Assembly (NCBI GenBank): GCA_002102555.1
Contig: MCFL01000013.1
Coordinates: 475,410-539,409 of the forward strand
Source: Catenaria anguillulae PL171
Lineage: Eukaryota > Blastocladiomycota > Blastocladiomycetes > Blastocladiales > Catenariaceae
Length of the DNA: 64,000 nt
Direction of reading: 5' to 3'
Every line of letters begins with the position of its first letter. Within the stretch, counting starts at the first letter, position 1. A program made the translations under genes and the position numbers. Shown in pieces: positions 35,784 to 47,213 of this stretch. Under the pieces are notes generated by a model. That model had not been told where the DNA came from, searched no databases, and was given only the letters and a program-made list of their open reading frames with translations.

Positions 35784-36383
35784 ATGCCGCGCCAGCTCCT
35801 CTCGCACCGCTTCGTTTTGGTCGTTTTGGTCATGATCGCGGCCATTGTCGCCTCTTCCGTCATTTATGCGTCCCCACTTCCTCAGCAAGACCAAGCGTCC
35901 CCGTCGCCCGCAGCGCCGCAACAGCACCAGCAAGCGCAACAACAATATCCGGTCATTGCACCGTCGCTCCCGCCGCAGTATCGGCAACCTTCTCCTCAAT
36001 ACATGCGCGCTCACATGCCCCCCGCGCAAAGCGAATGCACTCGCAACGGGCAGCCGATGCCGTGTCCACCGGTCCCACCTGTTTGTACACGCAATGGGCA
36101 ACCTATGGCATGTCCTCCCGCTCAGTCTGCCCCGCCTGTCAAGAACGGCGGTGGAAAGAAAGGATTGGATGGGCTGCTCGGAGGCGGAGCCTTGTCCACT
36201 GCTGTCGGTGGAATTGTTGGCCCCGTGTTGGATATTGCCGGCCAAGCTGCCGGGGTTGTGCAAGACGTAGCGGCAGTGGTTCCGATTGTTGGGCCAGTCG
36301 TGGACGCGGCAGTTGGGGCAGCCGCGGGAGGCATCAATATCGTTGGTGGGGTCGTGGACGTTGGCCGCCAGGTCGGAATTTAA
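35784..36383 (+). CDS. Small secreted protein, NGQP/VDVGRQVGI family (member 2)
   Basis: Single exon, 199 aa. Signal peptide (FVLVVLVMIAAIVASSVIYA), a Gln/Pro-rich region, then two copies of the motif C-T-R-N-G-Q-P-M-x-C-P (CTRNGQPMPCP and CTRNGQPMACP) where member 1 has one. A GGGKKGLDGLLGGG linker leads into the Gly/Ala/Val-rich C-terminal half, which ends in the same NIVGGVVDVGRQVGI as member 1. Divergently placed relative to member 1, with the ABA4-like gene between. Function unknown; candidates are a cyst or cell-wall component or a secreted surface-active protein. Confidence 0.8.
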   Translation: MPRQLLSHRFVLVVLVMIAAIVASSVIYASPLPQQDQASPSPAAPQQHQQAQQQYPVIAPSLPPQYRQPSPQYMRAHMPPAQSECTRNGQPMPCPPVPPVCTRNGQPMACPPAQSAPPVKNGGGKKGLDGLLGGGALSTAVGGIVGPVLDIAGQAAGVVQDVAAVVPIVGPVVDAAVGAAAGGINIVGGVVDVGRQVGI

Positions 36384-37077
36384 GTGCCGTAAGCAGTATC
36401 TCTTTCCGTCTAAAAAAAAAAAAGCTTTTCATTCTTGATTTTACCATCCTTCGTTTGTGTCTTTGCATTTTTCCGCACACATCCCTCCTTGTGCGCGTCC
36501 TTGACGTTTGTAGTGTCTTTACGTGAAGTTGATTGAGCGTAACCCACTCCACCGGCAAACTCTGAGCATACACCGTTTACAGGTGCCATGTAGGCATTTA
36601 CATTTAACACTTGCAGCATTTGCTCCCAACTGCACATATATATTTCACACTTGAAACGTCACTGCGAGACATGTGAAGCGTCGCGTGCCGTCAGTCGCCA
36701 ATGTTGGCTCGCTTTGTTGTGATTTATTGGCAACGGCCGAAGATCCTCAAGAATCATCCAAGTCAATGAGAGACATCATGTACGATCCTTCAAACATCAA
36801 GCAATATCTCTGTCCGTACCTCTTGTGGCCACAGGCCACGGCCCGATCGTTGACACTGGGCACCATCCTTTGCCATGACTACAGGTCACGGTGGGTTGAC
36901 AACGGTCCAAGTCATTCGCTCGCCCGTTCACTCGCTGGCCGGGGATCCCCGAAGGCCTATGGATATATAAATCGCAGCCACCTCATCTATTGACTCCGCT
37001 CCTCCTCAAACGAACGCAGAGCCTCGCACCATCAGCCATCAGCCTGATTCCCGACATTATCCTTGACCAAATCCAAC
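36384..37077. other. Intergenic, A-rich run after small secreted protein 2
   Basis: About 690 bp. A run of 12 A residues starts near 36,412, close behind the stop. No gene recognised. The Maf TATA-like element is listed separately. Confidence 0.4.
36962..36971 (+). promoter_or_regulatory. TATA box upstream of Maf gene
   Basis: GATATATAAAT about 110 bp before the Maf start codon. Confidence 0.45.
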
Positions 37078-37836
37078 ATGATCGACATTCTCAAGGACAA
37101 GAAGGTGATTTTGGCGTCGAAATCGCCTCGCCGGGTCGAAATCTTGACCAAGCTGGTCCGTCCCACCCGCTCTTTTCGCTTAGCGCCAGTCGCTTTCCTC
37201 TTCTGATACACACATGTGGTATCCGGCCAGGGCATTGAATTCACTGCAGTTGGCTCCACCTTCCCTGAACTCCTCGCCCACGACGACTTTGACACGCCGG
37301 CCGATTACGCCATGACCAATGCCCGCGAAAAGGCCCTGGAGGTGTACCGAACGCTCACCATAAATGGCCAGCAACCACCGGACCTTGTGATTGGCGCCGA
37401 CACCGTCGTCGTGTACGAGCCGCCGGCCGCCAACGCGGGCGAACGCGCCATCATTCTCGAAAAGCCCAACGACGAGGCGCACGCCAAGCAAATGCTGATC
37501 ACGCTGCGTAACGCGAAAACCCACGGCGTCGTCACGGGCATGTGTTTTGTTTTTCCGCCGTCCGCTGATGTGGTTGAAGCGGATGACGGTGGCGATGCGG
37601 GCGAGCCCAAAGTCGTGACATTTTTCGAGCACACAAGCGTGACTTTTGGCAGTCAAGTCACGGACGCCATGATTGACGCTTATGTGGCTACGGGCGACCC
37701 GCTTGACAAGGCTGGCGCGTACGGGTACCAGAGTAAGGCCATGTTTCTGGTTGAACGTATTGATGGGTGTCATTTCAACGTTGTGGGTTTACCAGTGTAT
37801 CGGATGGTGGTCGAACTGCAACACCACATCAAGTAG
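37078..37836 (+). CDS. Maf-like nucleotide pyrophosphatase (dTTP/UTP type)
   Basis: Exons 37078-37155 and 37231-37836 (intron 75 nt), 227 aa. House-cleaning enzyme that hydrolyses non-canonical or excess nucleoside triphosphates to monophosphates. Motifs: ILASKSPRRVEIL with the SKSPRR phosphate-binding signature at the N-terminus, GADTVVVYE with the catalytic Asp, EKP, and KAGAYGYQSKAMFLVERIDG near the C-terminus. The splice junction gives TKLGIEF, which is collinear with the family. Length is normal for eukaryotic Maf. It lies in the right arm of the amylase/small-protein arrangement but is not related to it. Confidence 0.92.
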
Positions 37837-39059
37837 AGGCGATGTTGGCTGTTTGATTGCGCGATGTTTCCGACGGTGTTAAATGCAGGATGAATGTCCT
37901 TTGCTCGAGTGTACTCGTGGCGATACTTGACGAGTCCTGGAGAGACGCATCTGATCTGCGCACGCTCCTGCACCTCACAGATGGACACACTTGCACTTCT
38001 CGCTTGAACCTTTCTAAAGTTGTTACTGTAGGTAATTACTGCAATGGGTCCATGATGGATGTAGGACGACAGGTAAACCACCATCATGCCACGCTTGAGT
38101 ACATACATGCGCCGTTGACCGCCGCATGAGCCGGGAGAAATGTACTCGAACGCCTGAAAACACACACATATCACCTGACATTGCCCTAAGCTTGAGAAAC
38201 TTGAAGATTCAGCACATCATTGCGCACGGCCGATGATGATGCGAGCCATCGTAACCCTTGATCCTCGGCATCCAGAGCGATCCCAAGGATCTGGCCGCGT
38301 GCGTTTTGAATCTGGTGGGTGTCCACTTGTCTCGCGTCACGCTGACATCCAGGTTTTGCGTTTGCATTTTGGTGCTTGGTGCTGCTGTGTAAGCCTCGGC
38401 CATACACTGTATTTGATGCAGGGTTTCCTTTTATTGACTTCTTTTTGCCGTCGATGACGAGTTACTGACGACTTACTACTGGCCAAAGGAAGACTTGCGC
38501 AGCTTCTGCCTGCTGCCGGAAAGGCCAAAGTCAGCCGAGCTAGGAACATCACGATGCAGCCCAACGTTTTGTTGTGCAGAATGTCACGCAGTCCCTTCAT
38601 TTCAAATGTGGTGCCGCTTACCAGTGGGGTCCCTGCACGGGGAGTTCCGCAAGGACTGTGCTGCTGTGGCATCCTGTTGGCTGCCGGCTCCTCTCAAGCA
38701 ATGCCAACTCCGTTACGCTTGATTCCCGTCTGCTCTGCCAGCCAGCGGGAACGATCAAGGTATAAAGGCGAGCCACAACCCAGACATGTTGCGAGGGAGT
38801 GAGCACATCATCCTCTGTCTCTCCTGCGACTTGTTTGGCCGCATTCATTCCAACCATCGAACACGGTCAAGTGTTCGTCTTTCCCATCACACCCCCTCTC
38901 ACATCACTCCACCAAAGCTCGCATTGAGCTCCTTTTCCTTTTCAGTCAAGTACATACGATTTCATCACATTCAAACGCTTTCCGTTATCCATGCATGGAT
39001 CGTTGACACATCGGTGTTCCGTGCCTAGACTCAACTCCAGATCAATTCCTGTCTTCAAG
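37837..39059. other. Gene-poor stretch upstream of amylase copy 2
   Basis: About 1.2 kb without a supportable gene. A TATA box (GGTATAAAGG, 38759-38768) lies about 300 bp before the amylase ATG, followed by a CT-rich leader, suggesting a long 5' untranslated region. Confidence 0.4.
38759..38768 (+). promoter_or_regulatory. TATA box upstream of amylase copy 2
   Basis: GGTATAAAGG about 300 bp before the ATG at 39060, followed by a pyrimidine-rich stretch. Confidence 0.45.
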
Positions 39060-40958
39060 ATGATGCGTTCGACATCATACCGCACCCCACTGCTTTTGAC
39101 TTCCATCCTGGCTCTGGCCGCGGTCCTGTTCCTGACCGCCTCTGCCGCTCCCACCACCACCACCAACAACAACAACAAGGACGTGATCGTGCACTTGTTC
39201 AACTGGCCGTGGGATTCTGTTGCTCGCGAGTGTCGCGACTTCTTGGGTCCCAAAGGGTTCGGCGCCGTTCAAATCTCGCCGCCGCAAGAGCATGCCGTCA
39301 TCAAAAACAACAAGGCCACTTACCCGTGGTGGCAAGACTACCAGCCCACGAGCTACAAGCTCGAGACTCGCCGTGGAGGCCGTGCTGCCTTGGCCAACGC
39401 GATTCGCGAGTGTCACAATGTTGGCGTCAAGGTGTATGCAGACGCTGTTATCAACCACATGGCAGCCATGGGCGGCGTTGGGTGGGCCGGCACCCGGTTT
39501 GGCAACTATGTGTTCCCAGGCACCTATGGCCCGAACGACTTTCACCGCACAAAGGGCTGCCCGAACGACATTGATTACAACTTGAAATGGCAAGTCCAGA
39601 CGTGCGAGCTCGTCGGTACATACGCTTCTTCTTTTGTACCCCCTCCTTGTCCAGTATTCTCATGAAAGCTGCAAACAGGTCTCAATGATCTCAAGACATC
39701 CGACTCGTACGTGCAACGCCGCATCCAAGAATACCTCAACGACTTGCGCTCGCTCGGTATCGATGGTTTCCGTGTTGACGCGGCCAAGCACATCGACGCG
39801 TCCGAACTCGCCTCAATCCTCAACCCAATCTCTGGCTTCAAGTACCTCGAGGTCATTGGCACCGCTGGCGAAGCCGTGCAGCCTCCAGAGTACACATCGA
39901 TCGCTCACGTTACCGAATTCAAGTTTGGCGAAGACGTTTCGGCGGCCTTCCGCTCGGGCTCAATTTCGTCCTTGGCCGATGTGGCCAACCGCCAACAATT
40001 GCCCTCGAACCGTGCCATCTCATTCATTGACAATCACGACACGCAACGTGGGGCCGCGGGCGCGCAGCGCAATCCGCTCAAGTACAAGGATGGCGCAGTG
40101 TACGTGCAAGCCGAGGCGTTCTTGCTCGCGTACGGGTATGGTGTGCCCGTGGTCATGTCAAGTTATTCCTTCAGCAACCACGACCAAGGGCCGCCGACAT
40201 TTGACGATGGAACAACCAAGCAGGTCGAGTGCGGTAACGGATGGGAGTGCGAGCACCGCTGGCGGACTATCGCCAACTTGGTTGCGTTGAGAAACGCGGC
40301 AGCTGGTGCGGGGCTCAATGACATGTGGTCCAATGGCAGTAACCAGCTTGCGTTTGGTCGCGGCGACAAGGCATTTGTTGGATTCAGTCGCGGTGGCGAT
40401 GTGATGCGCACTTTCCAAACTGGCTTGCCCGCCGGCACCTACTGTGACGTGGCCAACGGCGACATTGTCAACGGCAAGTGCACTGGTCCCGTGTACACAG
40501 TCGATGCTTCGCGCAAGGTCACGGCCAAGATTCCCAACAATGGCGTGCTTGCTCTTCACGTCGATGCCCGCGTCGGCGGTTCCACTGTCGATCCAACTCC
40601 AACTCCGACAACCACTTTCACATCGACCACCCGTGCGCCGACGCCCACACCAACCGATGGCGCTTGCACATCGCAGACGGTCACGATTGAGGCCCGCGTC
40701 GAGACAGTTTGGGGCCAGGACGTGTATGTTGTTGGCTCGGATGACAAGCTCGGTGCCTGGAACCCCGCCAATGCGGTTCCACTTGCGCCGAATGCTTACC
40801 CAGTGTGGCGGGCCACCGTGAGCGTACCTGTCAACAAGAACATCGAGTTCAAGCTGATCAAGAAGACCAAGGCGGGCCAGATTGAATGGCAAACTGGTGG
40901 GAACAGGGTTCGCAATGTTGGTTCCGAATGCACGTCGACGTGGACCGAGAGCTGGTAA
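39060..40958 (+). CDS. Secreted GH13 alpha-amylase with CBM20, animal-type (copy 2)
   Basis: Exons 39060-39615 and 39679-40958 (intron 63 nt), 611 aa. Signal peptide (LLLTSILALAAVLFLTASAA), then a GH13 barrel close to copy 1: GFGAVQISPPQEHAV, PWWQDYQPTSYKLE, GFRVDAAKH with Asp219, LEVIG with Glu243, FIDNHDTQRG with Asp306. A short Thr/Pro linker leads to a C-terminal CBM20 starch-binding domain (TVTIEARVETVWGQDVYVVG, DDKLGAWNPANAVPL, NKNIEFKLIKK, IEWQTGGNR). The copy-1 intron between GNY and FPG is absent here; the GLNDL intron is shared. The starch-binding domain suggests attack on raw granular starch such as pollen or plant debris. Confidence 0.95.
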
Positions 40959-41218
40959 GCAAGTCAAGGTGTGCGCATTTTACATGTAGACGAATGTTGG
41001 ATGTCTGGTTGTTGAATTTGCGATAGTTGCCAGAGTTTCACACTACATGGTATCGAATTGCATTGAAGAATGTATACACATGATGGACTTGAGCGATCTG
41101 AGCCGCCTTTACGCAACCCGACCAGAGACCCTTGCATCCACCCACATGACTCCGCGACTGAAAAACTCGAGGGTTCCATCCCCAACCCAGTGCAGAGCTA
41201 CGCAAAAACACAGTGACA

Positions 41219-44200
41219 TTAGGATCCGACATCGCACCAGTTAACTTGCAAACCCAACGTACCGTTCGGCACTGCCACCAACGCCCTCCACACACCTGCA
41301 CGAATCACAGCCCCAACGCCATCTACTTCCCCCGCCGCCGCGGCTGCTGCTGCTGGGCCGCCATTCACCTCGGCTTCGAGTGCTTCAATGCCCTCCTTCA
41401 TGGCTGACACCATTTCATCCGACTCGCGCAGCTTTTCGGCCGTGGACGTGGCCGTATACTGCAAGCGTGATAGTTGCGTGTGCAGATCCTCGGACCGGGT
41501 GGTGAGCCGAGCAGAGTGAGATTTGAGGTCAATGATTTGGTCGCGATAAGCCTACACAAGTGAGAAATGCAAGGTGAGATGAATCAATGATGCAACAAGT
41601 GACAGATATACAAACCTGGACTTCATTGATGCGGTGATGGTAAAGCTCCTTGACCGCCTCGATATCTGCGGCAATGTCCCTGGCTGCTTGCTACATGAAT
41701 TGACCAATTGTCATAACCTCTGTCAGTTTCACTCCGGGACCAACGTGCACCGAAGCTCGTGACGTACCTCCAGCTCATCCACAGCAAGATTCAAATACTC
41801 GACATTGCGCCTCGCCTCGCCGACTCTGGCGACAACCACACCCACATCCTCGCGGACCCTCGCCCAATGCTTGCGCAACACCAAGCTGTCCTTTGCCCTT
41901 GCCACCGACGTCGAGTTTGCCCGGCGCCGGACATACATGAGATCCACGGGCGTGTGTCTTACTGGCGGGCCGGTCACGCCCGCAACGCTCACGTACCGCG
42001 GAATCGAAATGGCGCGCCGGTGCCTAACTTCGGCGCGCACATCGCGCCGAATGCGGTCAACAAGGGGAGGATCGGGAAGTGCCGAGGCGGAGAGCAGTGT
42101 GGCGGATCCGGTAGGGTCCCAGAATGAAAATGAGACGGCTGCAGTCCCTGGGGTTGTGGCTCCGGGCGTGGATGCAACGCCTCCGACGGCAAATGCGCCG
42201 CCGAGAAGCGACAAGTGGATGGACCCAGGCGGCGCGGGCGATGATCGGTGCGTCGACGAGCTTGCTGACTGTCCACCGGCTGCGGCCAAGACACGTGTGG
42301 ACGACCGGATCGAGGGTGCAATTGTCGGCGAGCTTGCGCCGCCGCCGCCACCGCCGCCGCCCACTGGTGTAGCAGGAGACGGTGACGGTGATGGAGAAAA
42401 TCCAGGGAATGCGCGCGACCCAAGAAGACCTGTTGTGAGCAAACTGGTGGCAGTGGCGCCTGCGGATTTGGCTGCCTTTTTCGCCTTGGACATGGACTTT
42501 GTCTTGGACCCCGAACCGGATCCGGACAGTTTGGACTTGTGTCCAGGAACTGGTGGCGACCCATCGGCTGTCGTGGGCGACACGGGCGGAGACACGTTGT
42601 CGGTCTCGGACGTCTTTGGTGCAGACCGCGGCCGGCCACGGCCAAGGATCGAATTGGCCAACGCCCTCGGCCCGCGCTTGACCATGGTCGGGACAACACC
42701 AGTGTCACGCGAATCGCTCTCCTCACCCGCCGAGCTCGGCGATGAGCTTGGCGCCCGTGACGCAGAATGAGGTCGCGCGAGCATGGACGTGTCAATGAGC
42801 GGCACAAGTCCCATGCCCGCCAAGCTGGCACCACTTGACGACCCACCCCCACCGCTCCGGCCCGACTTTGTACCGCGCGACTTGCTCTTGCTTCGCTTTT
42901 TCGTCCGCCTTAACCTCCCGCCCATCAACCCACCGCCACCTTCGTCTCCCGTCCCACGATCGTCCGTCAGGCCCGCAAACACAGACTCGCGTTCACGCTC
43001 ACGCTCACGCTCACGTTCGCGCTCTCGCGCGGCGGCCTTGTCGCGTTTGCTGCTTGCCTTTTTCAGCAACGTCGATGCAATAAACTCGCGGCCGCCCTGC
43101 AACAATCCCGGCTCGCGATCGCGGTCGTCACTATCATACTCGCCTTGCGACGGGGTCACCGCAACAACTGCGTCTCGCTCCAAATCGTACTCGTCCAAGG
43201 GGCCATCCGCATCAAACGCCTCCGAATAATACCCACCGGGAAGCCTGCCGCGCATCGAGTCCGAGCCCGCGCGCTTGGCGGCGGCCGTTCCGCCCCTGCG
43301 CGAAGTGTTTGGAACCAATGCGGTGGCGGCCGCAGCGGCGGGCGATGTGGGCGACATGGACGACACGCCCGTGATGAGGCCGCCCACGACACTGGTTGCA
43401 AAGCTGGACCCGCGCTTGTGCTTGCTGATGGAGCCGCCGCCGCTAGGGCCATTGGTGCCGGCGCTCAAACCCTTGCCAGCGTCCAAGCCACCGCCGCCGC
43501 CGCCGCCACTGCCCGAGGAGGCTGAAGCGCCCTGGCCCCCCAAATCGCCTTTGCGTTTGCGCGCGTGCCACAGCTCGCGCGTCGCGTCGCTTTGCAAAGT
43601 CAAGGCCAGGAAGTTGTCCAAAGACGCTTGCGTGTTGATGGCGTCGAGCCGCGTGCGCAGCATGCGCGCGGGACGCGATTGGCCCAGCGATGACATGACG
43701 AGTGCTTGGTCAATGAGGTGGCAGGTCGAGCTGTCGAGCGTGCGAGTGAGCGGAAGTTGTTTGGATTTTTGGAACGAGGCGATCTTTTTGGTGAAGAGGT
43801 TCGGGTCGGTGAATGGGTCTTTGGTCACCTGTTTGGAATAGCGAATGCGGAAGTAAAGTGATTGAGTGAGTCATGAAACAAATACAAGGAAAAAAGTGCA
43901 ATGAACATACCTCCTTGACGAGCATGGACAGCTTTGTGCGCCACACAAACACTTTGACCACCACGGCCATGACCACTTGCATTGAACAAACAACGCCATC
44001 CACACTCCCCACGTCCGCCGTCGCCGATACGGGCGTGCCTGCTTGCTGCTCGACCGCCATAAACGCCCGCACGGCCTCGAGCGTCTGATCGCACACAAAC
44101 CCATCGCCCACAGCATCCTGTGGGCTCAAGTACGCGAGCAACACGAGCGCGCGCTTGAGCAGCTCAACGAGCAACACGACGTACTCGATAATGACCCGTG

Positions 44201-44954
44201 GGGATTGCGCGGCCCCAGGAAGTCGCAATTGGAACCCACGCACCACGCGCTCGAGCTGTGCGTCGCTGGGCCATCGGGTTGCAGACACGCCACCCGATCC
44301 GCGCGACCCGCACCCGAGTCGCCTAAGTGTCAAGTGGAGTTGGACCAGCGGGGCCGCGCGGAGCATGTCGCCCGAAGGCACGTGAATCAGGGACAGTGAC
44401 GTGGGGAATGTGGCGAGCGACGCCACATGCAGCATGCCAAGGGGTGTTTCGTACGTCGACAGGCCATATGCATCAGCCATGGACGCCAGCGTTGCGAGAA
44501 AGAGCTGCGCAGATGGGGATTGCGGCGACAGTCGAATGGCGCACACGTGGACAAGGTGTGTGTCGTCGTTGGTGGGCACCAGGATCGAGGCGAGGGGCAG
44601 CGACCGGTTGGCGAGCCATTGATCGATGGCGTGCAGTTGGAAGCCTCGCAGGGTGAGGTGTGGGTCGACGAGAAGGGCTCCGGGAGACGCCGAATTCGAA
44701 GGTGGGAAGAAGCGCGGGTGGAGGACAAAGTCGCTCGATGCTCGATGAGAGGCAGACGTTGGAGACGAAGGAGTGGGCGGTGGCCAGGAAGAAGGCGATT
44801 CGACGGCAGCGAGGAAATCGTCCGAGTGACCAGTGCCGTTGGCTCCATTGGCTGCCGATGCCCGCATCAAGAGTCGGTGGCGGTCAGCAAACAGGTAAGT
44901 GGTGACGGCCTGCCCTCCTTGCGCTTGCGGGTCTGGTGCCGGTAACGGATTCAT
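41219..44954 (-). CDS. Large Ser/Gly-rich protein with STB6-like N-terminal domain and coiled-coil end
   Basis: Exons 44954-43911, 43828-41768, 41690-41616 and 41551-41219 (introns 82, 77 and 64 nt), 1,170 aa. The ordered N-terminal part (LTLRGFQLHAIDQWL, SILVPTNDDTHLVHVCAIRL, further blocks to residue 400) recalls the N-terminal domain of fungal STB6/STB2-type Sin3-binding proteins; this is tentative. A second ordered block (LDSSTCHLIDQALVMSSLGQSR) is followed by a very long disordered Gly/Ser/Lys-rich centre with an (RE)n run. The C-terminus is helical: a coiled coil starts near ARAKDSLVLRKHW and continues through VKELYHHRINEVQ and AYRDQIIDLKSHSARL. The listed TTG upstream start was rejected for the ATG at 44954. 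Function unknown. Confidence 0.7.
42980..43040 (-). repeat. RE dipeptide repeat
   Basis: Imperfect CG-rich repeat encoding alternating Arg-Glu (RERERERERERERE) inside the STB6-like gene. Confidence 0.8.
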
Positions 44955-45555
44955 CGTGTGAAACTTGGATGGATATGGGCGCTCAATACTCGCCCTGTAC
45001 AATGCATTGCCCGATGTCTAGTGTCGCCCTTTAATTTCAAAGTCTTCTCTCGAGTGAGTGCACTACATACATCCGTACTTCTGCGGGGCCTCTGGGGCAC
45101 TGGGCGCGTGCCTCCCTTCTCTCGATCTCCCAGTGTGACCTGTTGGTATGGAGCTGCGCCGCCAGGGTAGAATGCAATGGCGCTCGTTGGCAGGACATCC
45201 CGACTCGATGAGGAGCTGGGGCTGTCTGCATTCCTCGGTGCCGAATCCTTCGCTGCACTTGGGCATCCATCAACGCATAGCTCCAGGCAAACGCAAACAC
45301 ATCGCCGAGATCAGTCAACGACGGTCTGCTTGACATGAATGAGCAGTGAAAACTCTGAGCGGGGATGGCGACATGGCCGCGGCACGGGCAAAAAAGACAC
45401 TTGAAGCCGAGGGAGGATTGTTGCAAGCTGGGGAGGAAAGGTGCAGACAAGGGCAGGAGGGGTGTATTACATGACAATGACGGTACGTAACGGTACGAGA
45501 AACAAATGAAACGGAATGGTGGCAGCAATCCCGATCCAAGAAAAGGTGGCAACAT
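44955..45555. other. Intergenic, no gene seen
   Basis: About 600 bp between the STB6-like start and the ATP19 3' end. No supportable gene. Confidence 0.4.
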
Positions 45556-45929
45556 TTAGTGGGCCTTGGCGGGCTTCTCATCCTTCTCGAGCTGAAGATT
45601 GCGAGGAACATGATGGGCACAGTCAGACAATTGAAAGCACATTGAGAAGAAAAGAAAAGTATACCTCAGCCATGAACTTGGCAACAAAGTCGCCCTCCTC
45701 GGACGGCAGCTGCTTGATCTGCTGAGCAACGGGGGCTTCGGCCTTCTTGCCGCCGCCGAGCATCATGCCGAGACCGGCAATGGCGGCGAGGGTACCGACG
45801 GCGAGCTGGAGTGGTGCACGACATGGTGGTCAGAGTGGCGATGTCGAGATAACGGAGGGTAGGGGGACATACGTAGCGCGAGGGCACCTTGGCGCCAGCA
45901 ATGATGTAGGTCTGGGGTCCTCCGGCCAT
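45556..45929 (-). CDS. ATP19: Mitochondrial ATP synthase subunit K (Atp19-like)
   Basis: Three small exons: 45929-45873, 45805-45665 and 45591-45556, 77 aa; introns 67 and 73 nt. Single-pass inner-membrane subunit of the F1Fo ATP synthase, associated with dimerisation. It has the N-terminal YIIAGAKVPSRYLAVGTLA block (compare yeast Atp19 AIPPHQLAIGTLG), a membrane helix, a short Gly/Lys loop and the acidic end GDFVAKFMAELEKDEK. The exons are too small to be seen as one reading frame. Length (yeast about 68 aa) and layout agree with the family. Confidence 0.8.
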
Positions 45930-46243
45930 TTTGAAATGTGGTTTTGCTTTGCGTGAGGCGTGTGTTGAGGTCGCGACGGATATCAAAGGGCGACGGCAAA
46001 TGCTGTTCCGCCTGCAACAAATGTAAGAAAGCACAGCCAAGCCAACCAACGGGGGGATCGGGATCGGCGCTGTTGAGCGCGCAGGATGGGCCTCCGATCC
46101 ACTCGGCTGTGACGTCTGATCAGCCCACTCATCCCATCATTGTGCGTGCAGCAGTGCGCGAGACATTCAACATTCACGCCTCACTTTGTCTTTCTTGATT
46201 CATTCATTTGGAATTTCAGTCACACCGTTAGTAGCCAGTCGCC
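45930..46243. promoter_or_regulatory. Divergent promoter region, ATP19 / adenylate kinase
   Basis: About 314 bp between two divergent nuclear genes for mitochondrial proteins. No specific element recognised. Confidence 0.35.
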
Positions 46244-47032
46244 ATGTCCTCTTCTGCCGGCCGTGCACTTCGCCTCGTCATCATGGGCGCTCCCGTACCT
46301 ACTTGCGCTTTCTCTGTCCTCGCCACCTTCCGCACCCGCTTACCCAGTATTTCTATCCCGCAACCCAACACATGTGCATAGGGCTCGGGCAAAGGCACCA
46401 TTTCGACCCGGCTGACGCGCGCCCTCCCGCACCTCGTGCCCATCTCCACGGGCACCCTGCTGCGCACCCACATCCGCAACGCCACCCCGCTTGGCCAACA
46501 AGCCGCGCAGCTCGTGCAATCGGGCCATTTGGTTCCAGACTCGCTCATCAACTCGCTCGTCGCGTGCGAACTCGCCGACCGCCCCTCCACCCATTTGCTT
46601 CTGGACGGATACCCACGCACCGTTGCACAGGCCGCGCAGCTCGACGACTGGACTTTGGTGCAAGCCGTTATCAACTTGGACGTACCGCGTCATGTCATTT
46701 TGGACCGCGTGCTCAACCGGTGGGTGCATCCAGGGTCGGGCAGGACCTATCATTCCACATACAGTCCGCCCAAGGTCGCGGGCAAAGATGATGTCACGGG
46801 TGAGCCGCTCGTGCGCAGGGACGACGATCGCAAGGAGGTGGTGGAGGAGCGCTTGAATGAGTATGATCGGCTCACGCGCCCACTGGTCGAGTACTATGCA
46901 ACGAAACGGACGCCTGCGGGCAAGAGCGTCTTGGTCAATGTCAAGGGCAACACGTCCGACGAGATTTTCCCCGTGGTTAAGCGAGTCGTCGAGGATTTGA
47001 TGGCACAGGCGAGTGGCGGGGCAAAGCAATAG
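46244..47032 (+). CDS. Adenylate kinase family, AK3 / GTP:AMP phosphotransferase type
   Basis: Exons 46244-46294 and 46382-47032 (intron 87 nt), 233 aa. Transfers phosphate between nucleoside triphosphate and AMP; AK3 types act in the mitochondrial matrix and prefer GTP. The P-loop GAPGSGKGT (residues 15-23) is rebuilt exactly across the intron. Also present: the NMP-binding region (STGTLLRTHI, GHLVPDSLI, LLLDGYPRT) and a long LID domain (SGRTYHSTYSPPK, DDVTGEPLVRRDDD), then VEERLNEYD. The Gly-Tyr-Pro-Arg in place of Gly-Phe-Pro-Arg is common. No clear mitochondrial presequence, although the N-terminus is short and basic as in AK3. Divergent from ATP19. Confidence 0.9.
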
Positions 47033-47213
47033 GCGCCTGCAGGCGTGTGGATTCGTTTGTGCGAAAAGCGCGCGGTGTACATTTGCAAATTCGTGTGGAG
47101 CATGTGTATCAGCATACAATTACACCACACCTAATCTGAGGCCACCTTGGTGTATACGTTCAAAAAATCTATGCCTCGTCCCAAACTAGAGCCATGGGTT
47201 CAAAAACAAGGGT

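Noticed and set aside
27732-40958. Secondary-metabolite gene cluster
   Set aside because: Secreted hydrolases are grouped here, but there is no synthase, P450 or transporter.
41805-42770. 321-codon open frame on the plus strand
   Set aside because: Antisense to the STB6-like gene. GC-rich codon use leaves long antisense frames open, and the composition is not protein-like.
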